Source: Delphinus delphis
Taxonomy: Eukaryota; Chordata; Mammalia; Artiodactyla; Delphinidae
Assembly (NCBI RefSeq): GCF_949987515.2
Contig: NC_082697.1
Span: 20,653,730-20,717,729 of the forward strand
DNA: 64,000 nucleotides
Direction of reading: 5' to 3'
Of this stretch, positions 21,838 to 35,930 are shown piece by piece (within the stretch, counting starts at the first letter, position 1; each line of letters begins with the position of its first letter). The translations under genes and the position numbers were made by a program. Under the pieces are notes generated by a model that was given only the letters and a program-made list of their open reading frames with translations, was not told the origin of the DNA and searched no databases.

Positions 21838-22176
21838 AGAAATCTAAAGGTGGAGGGCTTCCCTGGTGGCGCAGTGGTTGAGAGTCCACCTGCCAATGCA
21901 GGGGACACGGGTTCGAGCCCTGGTCCGGGAAGATCCCACATGCCGCGGAGCAACTAGGCCCGTGAGCCACAATTACTGAGCCTGTGCGTCTGGAGCCTGT
22001 GCTCTGCAGCAAGAGACGCCGCGATAGTGAGAGGCCCGCGCATCACGATGAAGATTGGCCCCCACTTGCCGCAACTAGAGAAAGCCCTCGCACAGAAACG
22101 AAGACCCAACACAGCCATAAATAAATAAAATAAAATAAAAATTAAAAACAAAAAAAAAAGAAATCTAAAGGTGGAG
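21838..22176 (+). mobile_element. CHR SINE with perfect 18-bp target duplication
   Basis: The element at 21856-22158 starts GGCTTCCCTGGTGGCGCAG, has a canonical B box GGTTCGAGCCC, and ends in AAATAAATAAAATAAAATAA. AGAAATCTAAAGGTGGAG occurs on both sides (21838-21855 and 22159-22176) without mismatch, so the insertion is fairly young. Confidence 0.95.
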
Positions 22177-22239
22177 AACCTTCTCTCACCGGTGGGGAGC
22201 GAGGCAGGGCTGGCTCGGGACAGGGTGGTGGCTTCCTCC

Positions 22240-23450
22240 GGGATCTTGGTGGTTCCCAAAGCAGAGAACTGGGTCAGGGTCCGAAGGGCGTAGAGCCAGG
22301 ATTCGTCGTAAGAACCGTTGGGAACTGAGGGAACCCTGGTGGGGGGTGGGGGGGGAAGGGTCTGGTCCTGAGGTGGATTCCCTTCCTCCTCAATTCCTTC
22401 ACTGAATGAAACTTGCCGGCCCTATCTGCCTCCCTCGAATTCGGATTGCGAACTCACCGCGGATCCGAGGAGAGCTCAGGAGTTCTTTTCAACTTCTAGC
22501 CATGCACTTTGGTGTTGGGGGTAGGAGTCGGAGATGCAGAGATGGGTCGCATCTTCTCCTGCCGTCTATTTCTCCCGTCGGCCTGAATGCAAGTCTGGGG
22601 ATGGATGTATTGCCCACGAGGGGGCAGGGTTTCCCTTGGGGCTCCTAGGAGCTTGGCTCTTCCGCCTCTGCCTTTCTGGGCCCGCGCAGGGTGACGGGTG
22701 GGGGACCCGGGCTCCAGGGAGCTGAGCACAAAGCCGGGAGCTAAGAGGCAGTGCAGCGGCTCCAGGCGAGTCCGCGGAGATGGCAGCCGCTGTCCAGGGC
22801 CTGCCTGGTGTCTCATTTGTCCTTTTAAAGACGGGAAGGACGGAGCTGGTGCAGCGTGACGCTCCCTCCTTCCCTTCCACTGCAGAAGTCAGGGCTTTTT
22901 CTGAAGGTTACAGACCGAGCTCCGACTCAGATCGTACCCGAGGGTGGGTGGACCTGCGGAGGAGCAGCGGAGGCGGGGCAAGGGCGATGAACAGTCAGTT
23001 CTCCCGGCCTGGGAGGCATCAGAGGGCGTAGAGGGACGGGAAACTGAGAATCCTCTGGTCAGCTCTGGATCCTGACTCGCGACAATAGAGACAAAGGGGC
23101 ATCAGGTGGGTGACAGCGGACATCTTAAATGGTCCGTTCAAATCGTCAGAGCCGCAGGGGGCTGAGGGGACCCAATTTTATCCCCCTTGCGCTTCCACAC
23201 TTGTTGGATGGCTGCAGAAGCAGGCGGTGCGAGGTCACCTCTGTCGCAGGCACGCGCTCAGGGGTGCTCTGCACACACAGGCGAGCACACGCATTCATCA
23301 AAGCTCTCACAAGACACAGTTACAGCCTCCCACCCCCAAGCCCGCACATCTTCGTGTAGGCGCTCTCTCTCACACAAGCACACACTGACCCACGCCGTGG
23401 CAGCGGGCAGGGAGGAATGGCCACTGTGCGTAGGCATTCTCCCCATTCTT
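22240..23450. promoter_or_regulatory. Orphan CpG-rich island between ACTR5 and SLC32A1
   Basis: I counted about 24 CpGs in roughly 22400-22800 at about 60% GC, an observed/expected ratio near 0.67, which meets the usual island criterion. No exon of a known gene lies here. It starts about 1 kb beyond the SLC32A1 polyadenylation region. It may be a distal regulatory island or an unannotated promoter. Confidence 0.5.
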
Positions 23451-23964
23451 TCCTATGCTCCCATGGCACCTGGAGAAATCATTTCAAACGAGGCCTCTGC
23501 CTTGGTGGGAGAGATCGAGAGCCTCCCATCGTGGCTTCTCTCCCACTGAGAATGGCCTAGCCTTCCTGAGCTCCCAGATTCCATCTGGAGAGTCTGACCA
23601 TGATCCATACCAATGTGCCCAGGACTGGCGCCCCTGGAAGCAACAGGAGGGCTGCCCTTGCAGTAGGATCTGCATAAAAAAGGACAAGGTCCTCTGGGTA
23701 ATTTAAGCAAACACATTCTCAAACAGGCTGCTCAAGAAAAGGGGAGGCTGGGACATAAACGGCTCTGCCTGGTGAATCTAAACAGCCAGATCTCTTCACT
23801 GTGGCTGTGTAAACCCCACCTTGGACTTGAGGGGGGTTCTCCAGGGTGAGAGGTGCCTGGGATGCTAGGTTGGCAAACCCTGGGAAATACACAACGGCCC
23901 TGCTGACTTCCTTTGTAGCTCTCTTCACAGCCGGCAGTCATACTGTGGACTTCAGAGTCCCAAT

Positions 23965-24090
23965 CTATTGCCTGTCTCTCCTCTGCTAGACTGTAAGCTC
24001 CAGGAGGGCAGGGCTGAGTTTGGCAGCCTGCACGGTCCCAGACCTGGTGGACTGTCTATAAATATTTGTTGAACAACTCTGTAGGGCTTT
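23965..24090 (+). mobile_element. L2 3' end fragment
   Basis: GCTAGACTGTAAGCTCCAGG, AGGGCAGGGCTGAG and AAATATTTGTTGAACAAC are L2 terminal words. Confidence 0.75.
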
Positions 24091-24487
24091 TGTACATAAG
24101 CAAAACTTTTTCTTCCTCTTTATTTTAGGATTGGAGTTCGAGAGCGTCCACCAAATTCTCAGATGGATCCAACCCCCGGGGAAAGATTTGCAGGGGGGGA
24201 AGCCTAGTCCTGGTGGCTGGGGAGCCAAGGCCACACCGAAACCGTGGGCGCACCACCACGTGCTCCTTTGCCTGAGTCCCCCAAGTACTCAGAAAGCCTC
24301 CCCTTGGTGCTGAGCACCCCTCACTCTCCCCGGAGCTCTCCAGGGACTCTTTAACTACAGCTGCTTCTCCATCCCCACTTGCTTCACGGGGTGGGCCAGG
24401 GCTGGTTCCCTCGCCACCCACCGCCAGGATTCCCGCGGGTGCAAAAACGCAAAACTGAGACAGGGCCGCGAGCGCCTTTGTTTCTTC

Positions 24488-25200
24488 TTTATTTGCGGAT
24501 ATAATTATGCACCGCACTCTAAATTAGAGAAAGATTTTTTTTTTCTGATATACATTTCATCTTATTCACCACGAGCACACCACACGCACAGCAGAACAGT
24601 TCCACAACCTGATAAATTGCACAAGATGAGTTTGGATTCCTGAAAACCGGCAAGCAAGCCAGCCCCGCCGGGGCTTCTCGCTTCCCCGCTTCGGCGAAGG
24701 AAATCGCCCACCCGAAACGGATTTCCCGGCCAGCCTTTCCCGCTGAAGGGTTGAAATGTCTCCGGAATGGGAATCGTTCTTGCTGGAAATGGCTAGACTC
24801 TGCAGATTCCAAGCACTGATGGCTGTGAAATGTGCCCGCAAGGTCAAGTTTCTGCGCCTGCGAGTTGCGCCCCCTCTCCCTCCCTTCCCCCCCCTCGGTG
24901 ACAGGGACCGAAGTGTCGGGGCCCCTCCTGGAAGGACAGAAAACCCTGCCCACAGATGCGCCGCCGCCTCCCCCGAAACCAGGGTGTTGTGGAAAAGAAA
25001 GGACAACAGAAACGCAGACGCAATGGATTGTGGATCCCTATCCCCTCCCGCCCCCAACCCCCAAAATCAGAAACGGGGAGCCAGAGATGTTTAAAGCTTG
25101 GCTTCCCAAGCGCGGCTGCAGGGCGCACGGGTTTGTTGGGGGAGGGGTGGGTGGGCAGCGGGGAGAGCGCGGGAGGGTGGCCGGGGCTGGCCCTAGTGCC
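24488..25200 (-). other. SLC32A1: SLC32A1 3' UTR and polyadenylation signal
   Basis: Downstream of the stop there is about 700 bases of non-coding sequence ending at AATAAA (complement of TTTATT at 24488-24493). This is close to the length expected for this mRNA. A second AATAAA lies at about 24119 and could be an alternative site. The exact cleavage site is not visible. Confidence 0.6.
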
Positions 25201-26421
<1,221 letters not shown>

Positions 26422-26499
26422 TCAGTGGATGCTGTATCGGAATACGGGGTCTGGGAGAGTGACTTAAGGGTGTAACCGGAAGGGGGCGCTAAGTGTGAA

Positions 26500-26990
26500 C
26501 TGGGCCTAAGCCACTGGGAGGAGAGGGTAAGGATAGGCTGGAGTGGAGGTGTAGAGTGGTCTAATGGGGAGCCTGGGTATTGAGTCAGAGGTGGAGAAGG
26601 GGGTGTTTAAGGATGGAACTGAGAAGGAGAGGTGTGCTTAATGGCTGGGAGGTAGGGAGGGGGCTGAGTAAGGAGTCAAGCCGCAAAGAGGGAAGGGGTA
26701 CAAGGAGATACCTGGGGGTGGTTCGGAAAAAGATGAGAAGGGGCTGGAGGGGGTTGACCGGAAAAGGACGAGGAGAAAGGTAGAGAGCTGGGCCTGAGCC
26801 ACTAGGAAAAGGGGATGCAGAGTCTAAGGTGGGGCTGGAATGGGGTGCAAGGAAGCCAATGAGGGGAACGCAGGTGCCTAAGGGTCGAACTGGAGAGGGA
26901 AACCGTTGAAAGCGGCAGCGGGAGAGAAAGGAGACGGGGTAGGGAGGAAGGGGGCCTGAGCTTGGGGCAAGCGGCAGGGAGGCAAGACCA
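26500..26990. repeat. Polypurine-rich stretch in SLC32A1 intron
   Basis: The plus strand is dominated by G and A (GGGGA, GGAGAGG, AAGGGG words) for almost 500 bases, so the transcript strand is polypyrimidine-rich. No repeat unit is regular. Confidence 0.6.
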
Positions 26991-27179
26991 GTGGGAACGT
27001 GGGGTTTGCTAGCGAAGGGCTTTGGGTGGGGTGAGGTCAGAGGCGTGGTGACGGGGAGACAGGGTTGGGCAGTCTTAGGGCCAGGCCGAAACTGGGGCGG
27101 AGAGACCGATCCCTAAGGAAGGGGACTAAGTGGTAGAGGCGAGCAGGATTAGGGGCCTACGGGGAAAGCGCAAGCGCTT

Positions 27180-27800
27180 TGTGAATGGCGAACCCAAGCG
27201 AGAGTCAATACCCAGAACCTGCGGGAACGGGCGGGCAGAGCTGTGGAAGAAGGATTTAGAATCCACGTAGGGAAGCAAAGCTAACGAAATCCAGGGTTCC
27301 CGAGGCTTGCAGGCCTCCAGCCTTCCACCCTGGCCTCCATCAAGGCCTACGGAACGGGGCCTTTAAAGATGCCCCAGGTGAAGTCGGGGGCGGCAACCGA
27401 AGCTGGTGCGTGCCCCCGGTCCCCGGTTGCGCTTGGCCGTCCGGCCCGGCCCTGGAGCGGAAGGCGCCTCGGGTCGGGTCACTTACTGAGCAGGGCCCCG
27501 AGGAGCCCCGCGGAGCCCGGGTCCCGGGACAACCCCATCTCGGCCTCCAGCTCCCGGGAAACCCACGTTCTGCGCCCCAACGACCTGTGCGCTCCGGGGA
27601 CGCCGAGGGTGGGAGATGGGAGGCAAGCCGCAGGGCCCGGGGACGCGTGGGGCGGAGGCCCTCTCTGCCCCTCGAGCTGCGGCCTGCTCGCCTTCTCCAG
27701 CTCCCGGGGTCGTTGTGCAGGTTCCAAACCCGCTCCCGGCGGAGTCCGGCGCCGCCTGGTGGGGACTGAGGGTTGAGAGTAGGGGTGACGGGGTGGCGGG
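27180..27800. other. CpG-rich part of SLC32A1 intron
   Basis: CpG-dense sequence in the intron, with no exon recognised on either strand. It is part of the gene-wide CpG enrichment that runs from 24.6 to 29.6 kb. Confidence 0.5.
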
Positions 27801-27944
27801 CCTGGAGACCAGAGGCGGTTCAGAGCATCTGGAGGCGGCTTCTCCAGTGTCACACGCAGAGGAGCTTTTTGCGGTGTAGCCGGGATTTCGAGCGAGAGGG
27901 GTGTCTGTGCGCAGGTAGCGCTGAGGTACCAGGGACCATAATGT

Positions 27945-28305
27945 GCTTGTGTGGTCGTACATATGTGTGTGTGTGTGTGTGCATGTTTGTGTATACCTGT
28001 TTGTCCCCGACAGGGCTGCACCTGAGAGCGGGTGGATCCTGTATGCATGAGTTTGTGTATGTGTGCATGTGTTATGTTCAGACGGGTTTATGTGTGTGCC
28101 CTTGGTATGTACAGGTATGTGTTTCTGTGTGGGGGAGGTGTAGGGGTGTATGAAGGTGCATTTGAGGATAATTCTGTGGTCTATATATAGGTGTATATTG
28201 TGTGCACCTGTGACCAGCGTTTCTTCGGGGGAGGGGGGCTGTGGGCATGTGTGCCTGACTATGTGCATGCGCGCTGTCTATGCGTGTGTGTCTTGTGTGT
28301 CGGGG
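27945..28305. repeat. Diverged (TG)n-rich tract in SLC32A1 intron
   Basis: Alternating TG with interruptions (TATGTGTGTGTGTGTG, GCATGTGTTATG, GTGTGCACCTGTG). The longest pure TG run is at about 27964-27980. The frames open through it on both strands are low complexity. Confidence 0.8.
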
Positions 28306-28506
28306 GAGGAGACTCCCAGCTCAGATCTTTCCCCCTCTCCTTTTCTGCCGAAAATGCAGCTGTGAATCCATTCCGGAGTCCCAGGCCATACTGTTCCCTC
28401 CAATCCTGATTTTCTTTCTCCCTCACCCCTCCCCACTCCCCCTCCTCCTGTTTTCCTCGCTTCGGCAGGGTCTCCGGGAAAGCGTCTCTAACCGAACCTC
28501 AGCCTA

Positions 28507-29560
<1,054 letters not shown>

Positions 29561-30344
29561 CAAGGAGAAGAGAAAGGGGGCACCAAGGGACTCCGGAGAA
29601 CCGAGATGGGGACAGGAGAAGGGCGCCCACGGAAGGGAGCAGGAGGGAGCGCGTGAAGGAGGGGTGTGGAGGACGGGGTGGGGGCTGGAGTGCTGCATTT
29701 CTGGAGGAGGTGCTAAACTCCGATCCTGGCCCTTCCCACCTCGCCGCCGCAGGGAGGGAGGGGGCCCGAGCGGGCAGATCCTCTTGGTCCCCTGTCCCTG
29801 GCTACCCCCTCCAGAGTTCGCGAGCCTTTCAGCCCCAGATCCTCTGGCCAAGGACTGGTCTAGACGCCCAGAAAGGCAGCAGGACAGTTACCTGTCTCCG
29901 GCGGCCCAGGCCGTCTGGGCATCGCTCTGTCTCCCTGGCACCCATCAGCAGCACTTCAACCTGGTCGCGAGCCCCCCCTTGAAGGCAGAAGTGATCGGCA
30001 GAAGTGGAGGAACGCTCTCAAGAAGGCTTAGCCCCGGCCTCGGTACTGGGGCTGTCTCCTCCCGTCCAGGGACGACGAGATGGAAGTGATTCTGCGGGTT
30101 GTTCGCCACCAACCATTCTCCAAACGTGTGCATAATGAGGGCGAGAGGTTGGCTGTTCGCTTTCTTTTCCTTTGGGGGTCTGGAAGGAGGAAGGACTGAA
30201 GGCACCTGTCAACAGCCTCGAGGCGGGTCTGCGAGTGCCCGCGCCGCGGAGGGGCGCAGCTGGTGCCTGGCACAGGGGAAGGAAGGGCTTGCGGCGGGCC
30301 CAGGGTGGGGAGGCGCGCTGTGCGCCCCGGCCCTGCTAGCCCGG

Positions 30345-31930
30345 CAGCTGCCGGGGGCTGTACAAACCTAGGCTGTTTCTGTTGAGTGGGTTGCGTGTAG
30401 CTCGAGAGCAGGAGAAAGACCCAGAGACAAAGACCGACACTGTACCAGGTATTGCTACGGGCTGGAGCTGAGCGGACTCCGGGGGTGAGATTTGGTAACC
30501 ATGTTTATTCTGTAAGTGCACAGTTCTGCGCGCATTTGAGCCTGTGTGTGCGCAGAGCTTGTGTGCTGGGTTGTATGTGTATATGTATGAATGGGTTGCT
30601 TGCGGCTTTGCCTGTAGGAGTCCTTTTGTAGTTGTGTCTCCGTGCGGGTCCGCGGCTCGGCGTGTTCCCAGCTGGGCTCCTGCCCCGGGCTCTTAGGCAC
30701 TAAACAGCAGTGTCGGCGACCTGGCCGTCCCAGCCTAGGTACAGGAGGACTAGTGGCTGTGACTGGGGGCGGGATGGGGAGAATCTGAAGGAAACGAAAA
30801 GAAAGGGGCTCCCAGTGACCCCCTTCCCAAGACCCAGTCTCTCTGAGAACCCCAGTCTCCTCCTCCCCTGCTGTATTTCTAGATTAGCTCAGGTCAGCGC
30901 ACAAGTAGGACGGCCTGAGGGCTTTGACCATCGCGTTGGAGCTGCCAGGAGAAGACAGGCTTCCCCTCTACCTCCTAACCCTCCCTGCCCACACCCCCAG
31001 CACCTCACCATCTCTGAGAATCTCCTCTCCGGATACGGAACCTCTACCACATTGGGCAGAGATGCTAGTAATCGCTCCCAGGTACCCCCCTTAAATTCCC
31101 CCAAGAGCCTGCCTGGCAGAAAACAGAAACCCTCTGCCCTAGAGTGAAGCAGTTCCCACCACCACTATGACAAGAAAACTTCTCCATAGAGCCTTCTCCC
31201 AGACATGGACCCTCCAAATCATGATAGGACTCAGAACAAAGACGGGACAGAGATCCTTCCCCAAAACACAGAGATTCACTCCTCCAAAGAGGCTTTGAAA
31301 AAAACAAACAAAAAAAATTAACTGATCTCCCAACCCAGAGATTTGCCCTAGAGACAGACCCTCCCCACCACAAACCCCAGATGCTAGGGAGAGAGAGCCT
31401 TTTCCCTACAGATTTCTATAGACAAAGATCTCTATCTCCTAATTCTCATCCCTCCCCTTCTATTCTTGGTGAAATTCTTTAGTTGCACAGGAGATAATCT
31501 GGGCAGAGACAAGAGTTCCTTAGGGCTCCCTTCCACCCCGTACATACCCAGACCTGAAGATGGTCATTGATGCCTTCTTTGACAAGTGAATCAATAACAC
31601 ACATGTATCAGTTGGTCATTGCCAATTTGTGTGTGGATTTTATGAGGGTCCGGGGTGCTTATCCTGTCTTTCCTTTTCCCTACTGATGTTCACTGTTGTA
31701 GGACCCAAGGTGGGCTGTGAAGTTCTTGTAGTATTGAGAAATGAGGTCATTCATTCACTCATTTATTCATTCATTCAGCAAAATTTCTCAAAGCTTATTC
31801 TGTGTGTGACTCTCTTTTGGCTGAAGATGACACAAGCACGGTCCCTGTTTCTGCTTCTCACCCCAATTCTTGGGACTGCAGGTGGGGACCCCAGAGAGCA
31901 CTCAGGCCAGTCACCCTCTCTGCAATGCTT
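30345..31930. other. Upstream flank of SLC32A1, no gene recognised
   Basis: GC-moderate unique sequence, with a TG-rich patch at 30540-30595 and an old 'CATTCATT' repeat at about 31745-31910. No exon is supportable. Confidence 0.45.
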
Positions 31931-31949
31931 AAACCATCCCTAAAACATC

Positions 31950-32065
31950 CCAACAGAGCCTCACTTTCATTCTCATTGTACAGAGAAGCAAACCCAGGCC
32001 CAGCGGGAAGGTGTCCTGCGCAAGGTCATGCAGAGTCCAGGGCAGAGCTGGGCTAGGACGAAGGA
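31950..32065 (-). mobile_element. MIR fragment
   Basis: TTGTACAGAGAAGCAAACCC and GCGCAAGGTCATG are the complement of the MIR core. Confidence 0.6.
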
Positions 32066-32119
32066 ACCCTGATGCTCCTCCAGTGCGCCTTCCCCTCCAT
32101 GACCTCATCTTGGAAAATC

Positions 32120-32330
32120 CTGCCCCATCACGTACTAGCTGTGTGACATTGGGCGACTCACTTAACATGTCCCAGCTTCCATTTCCTCATCACTAAAATG
32201 TGAAAATAACAACAGACCCCTGGAGTTCTTGAGGGAATTCAATGAGATTGGGTATATAAAATTCTTAGCATGTGCTAAGGGTCCCAATACATGGTAGCAA
32301 TTATTTTATTATTATTGTTGCTGTCGCTAT
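32120..32330 (+). mobile_element. MIR SINE
   Basis: ACTAGCTGTGTGACATTGGG, TCCATTTCCTCATCACTAAA and TTAGCATGTGCTAAGGG follow the MIR order. Confidence 0.75.
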
Positions 32331-32689
32331 AACCCAATGGCCATTTTTCATTGTTTGGGGGAAAGTGAGCGTACGAGAAAAAGCCTGTGATTGGGGCTGA
32401 GAGTCGAAGTGAGTTGAATGCACACCCTCTGGCTTTGCCACACCTCTCTGTCCTCACCCCTTCCAGTCCTGGACTGACCTGAAGGGAAAAGAATGAAGGG
32501 CAGGAGAAAAGAACGCAGAGGGCAGGGGGCCTGGCAGGCAGCCCCAGGAGACGACCAGGACCACCTAACTATCTGGTATTAAGCTGGGCTGTGCTCTAGT
32601 GAAGCCATCAACTTCTGAATTCTCCTACTTGCTCCTCTAGGGGCACCCTCAGGAGAGGAATTTGCAGCTGCTTGGCCCCCTGAGTTGAA

Positions 32690-32878
32690 ACACAACATGC
32701 GCATACACACATCCACTCACACACAGCTAATGACAAGCCAGTTGACAGATGCACAAAGAAATGAGGACCAACACACAGATCCAAGTACATTAGCAGATTC
32801 ACACAGCCTAACAGAGCAACACACATGGGTCAGAGACAGGCCAGCACATACACACACTGACAGACACCCAGACACAGG

Positions 32879-32915
<37 letters not shown>
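32690..32915. repeat. CA-rich tract with pure (CA)n at 32880-32914
   Basis: Diverged CACA words lead into about seventeen uninterrupted CA units. Confidence 0.9.
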
Positions 32916-32916
<1 letters not shown>

Positions 32917-34780
32917 TTCACAGTGAGATCAATCATCAGGCACCCACAAAAGCAAGAATACCCCTATGTGATCACGAAAGGGAAAAGAGGAGAGAACAAA
33001 GAGAGGAAAGGGGCAGAGGAGACATAAAAAGGAACATGCTAGAAGAGGCAGCAGGGAGACAGAGCGGGATGTGCTAGACAGAGACAGCAGCTGGGGGGCA
33101 CAAAAGAGACAGAGTTGCCACAGCCTTCCACTTGGCCGATGTCAGAACCCAGATCTGTGACTAAGATAATGTGGATGGCGGGTGAGGAGGCAGGAGCTGC
33201 CCCTGCTGCCTGTCCTGGGTGTGGGGATGGGGGTTCTCCTCCCAGGACCACACAAAGTCCCACCCTCTTGGGGGACCTGGGCTGCCTGAGAGGGAGCAGT
33301 GAAGGACTCCCAGGACTCCTGCCAAGTCCCATGAAGCTAAACCTGTATTCTGGATTGATCCTGCCACCCGGACCAGGGTTGGGGGGCGGTGGGTGTCCCT
33401 CTTCCAAATGAGATTATTCTCTCTATTTTTGATGCCTTCAGTAGCCAAAGGGTTAAACACCTGGCTAGCAGAGATGGAGGCCACTTTGGGGGAATAAATA
33501 GGGTTAAATAGAACTGGGCTTATCTCCCAGAGCAGGCAGCACCATGGGGGTGGGGCATGGAGCCCTTGAATTAATGGCCTGGAAAGCCAACATCATGAGC
33601 ATCGTTTCGGGGCTGAATGATCACAGACAGACCCCCCTCCTCTTCCTTTTCCAGAGCATATTCTGTCCGTGAGCCTTTTCCTGCTGTGGGGACAGGCGCT
33701 GGCTCTATAAATCACCCTTCCCCCATCAAGCTAGCGCATTGGCTTGAGAAAGTCATGCCCATCTTGCCTCAAACCAGAACCCAATTTCCTGATGCTGAGT
33801 CCATGGGCACAAGGGGGGGGAGAGGGGGCAGCAATCCGTGCCCAGAACAAAGACCCTGATTCTTCTCCCTTTGGTGAGACAAATCAGGGGGCACCATGGA
33901 TGGTGAAGATGCTGCCTCTGCTGGCTCAGGGTGAAACATATTAAAATATATTAACGACTTTGTAAATATTAGCAGTTTTCCTTGTTGAAATAGAGAGCAT
34001 GCCGTCTCTGGAGGCATGCAGGCCAAGGCTGGATGTCCTCTCAGAGATCATGTGGAGTTCTGCCTCAGGGCAAGGGAGGCTGGATTTCACGAATTCTGGG
34101 CTTCTAGGTTCATGTCTTTGTGTGCATGGCTCTGAGAAGAGACCAGGGAGCAGGGGACACTGGGGACCCAGGCCTGGCCCTTGGCAGCCTTGGAAACCAG
34201 AGAAAGCTGCCTGGAACTGAAGCAAGAGCCCTGGACTGAACCCTTAGACCAAGGGTTCCTGCGTTTATGAGAACACAGCCTCCTATTACACTGGGAAGCA
34301 GGGAGAATGACGACCTCATTCCCCACTGGGTCCCTAGCACACAGTAGACACTGAATAAACATTTGTGGGTTGGATTAAATCCATATCACAAAACCATTTT
34401 CCCCCATGAACTTTTAGTATAATTGGTTGAGGAAACACACATAGGCAATGGCCAAAATTTAGCTCTGAATTCTGAGTTCTGTAGCTCTTCTAAACTGATT
34501 CATCTTGAATGCTCACATTACCTTTGACATAGTAGGAAGCCAGTCATACATACATGTGTGAGATGTGATTTTTGTTCAGAGAGGGCTTGGGGTACACACC
34601 CAGATTCAAAGACTTTTGCAAGACCTCTCAGCAACCGTTAGGAATCTGTGGGTCACCAGTTATAACTGGGAGAGATAGCTGTGGTGGAGGCTCTGACTCC
34701 AGTGAGCCCTGCTGCAAGGCCCCTGAACTCCAGGAGTGCAAAGGTGCTGTGGGTCTGACCTCCTGGACCTTCACACCTGT
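32916..34780. other. Intergenic flank, mainly unique
   Basis: No exon recognised. It contains one candidate conserved block (about 33480-33720), an L2 tail at 34300-34380 with ACACAGTAGACACTGAATAA, and otherwise nothing I can name. Confidence 0.45.
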
Positions 34781-34784
34781 TGGT

Positions 34785-34900
34785 GCAGAGCTAACCTTTA
34801 TTGAGTGCTCTTCGTGTGCCAGGCATTGGTGAAAGCACCTGGGGATTGCCTCCTTAAATTCCCACAATCCTTATGTTAGGCTACTGTCACCTTCAGAGGC
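34785..34900 (-). mobile_element. MIR fragment
   Basis: ACCTTTATTGAGTGCTCTTC and GTGCCAGGCATTGG match the complement of the MIR 3' half. Confidence 0.6.
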
Positions 34901-35094
34901 TTAGGCAGGGACTGGGGGAGATGGTGCTGGATGGGCACAAGCAGGGAAAAGGGGAAGGTTGGAAGGATTATGCAAGGTGGGAGATGTTAGATTTGGAGGG
35001 CCAGGGGAACTGGAGGTGATCCTTGCTTAGAAGGGTTAAGGGCTAGCCTCTGCTGGTCAAAACATTGCCTCACCCAGATAGCCTACCTTCCTGA

Positions 35095-35468
35095 GTGATA
35101 TAGATCAAATTGTGTCCACTCAAAATTCACTATGTTGAAGCCCTAACCCCCAATGTGACTATTTGGAGATAGACCCTCTATGGAAGTAACTAAGGTTAAA
35201 TGAGTTCGTAAGGGAGGGGCCCTGATCCAATAGGATTAGTGTCCTTATAAGAGGCACCAGATCTTGCTTGCTGTCTCTGTCATGTGAGTACACAGTGAGA
35301 AGGTGGCCATTTATAGACCAGGAAGAGAGTCCTCAACAGCAATCAACCCTGCCACATCTTAATCTGGGACTTCTAGCATCCAGTACTGTGAGAAAATAAA
35401 TGCCTGTTGTGTAAGCCACCCAGTCTGTTGTATTTTGTTATGTTGCTCAAGCTAAGACACTGAGTGAT
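35095..35468 (+). mobile_element. Solo MaLR LTR (MST/MLT type)
   Basis: TATGTTGAAGCCCTAACCCC, CAATGTGACTATTTGGAG, TAGGATTAGTGTCCTTATAA, and the end ATAAATGCCTGTTGTGTAAG with CACCCAGTCTGTTG are the MaLR LTR landmarks in order. A GTGAT word flanks it on both sides (35095-35099 and 35464-35468). No internal genes remain. Confidence 0.88.
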
Positions 35469-35704
35469 CTGCCAGCCCCTGACCAGCACTACCTCAGTGG
35501 CCTAAGATTTTTCTAGGTCACAACCTCTTTGAACATCTAAAGAGGCTGAAGATCCTCCTTCCACAAACACACACAAAATGTCACACAGAGTTTCAAATCC
35601 TCTATTGTCCACTCATGATAACTCTATGGCTTCCAGTCTAAGGGCTAACTCTAGAAGTTTCTTTATCTTCCACTTCTGCTGAGAGCTGGAGTCAGGTGAG
35701 ATAT

Positions 35705-35930
35705 CAACATTAATATTTAACAAATGCTTATTCTATGCCAGGTTCTAGGGTAAGTGCTTTGTCTGTGTTCTCTCACTATTGCCTTAGAGCATCTCTCTGA
35801 GCTTGCGTTGGTTTCATGTCCATTAGGGACGAGGACGTTGGCATACAGAGAAGTTAAGTAACTTGTCCAACATCTCACAGCTAGGAAGTGGAGGATCCAG
35901 GATTCAAACCCAGGATCAGAGCTGACCTTA
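35705..35930 (-). mobile_element. MIR SINE
   Basis: AAATGCTTATTCTATGCCAG, AGAGAAGTTAAGTAACTTG and CACAGCTAGGAAGTGGAGG are the MIR complement in order, nearly full length. Confidence 0.8.

Noticed and set aside
27483..28268. 261-codon minus-strand frame in the SLC32A1 intron
   Set aside because: It is read through the TG/CA repeat (His-Thr repeats) and CpG-rich intron, with no relation to known proteins.
33537..33547. Possible REST/RE1 site (CAGCACCATGG)
   Set aside because: Only the left half of the 21-base motif fits; the right half (GGACAGCGCC type) is missing.
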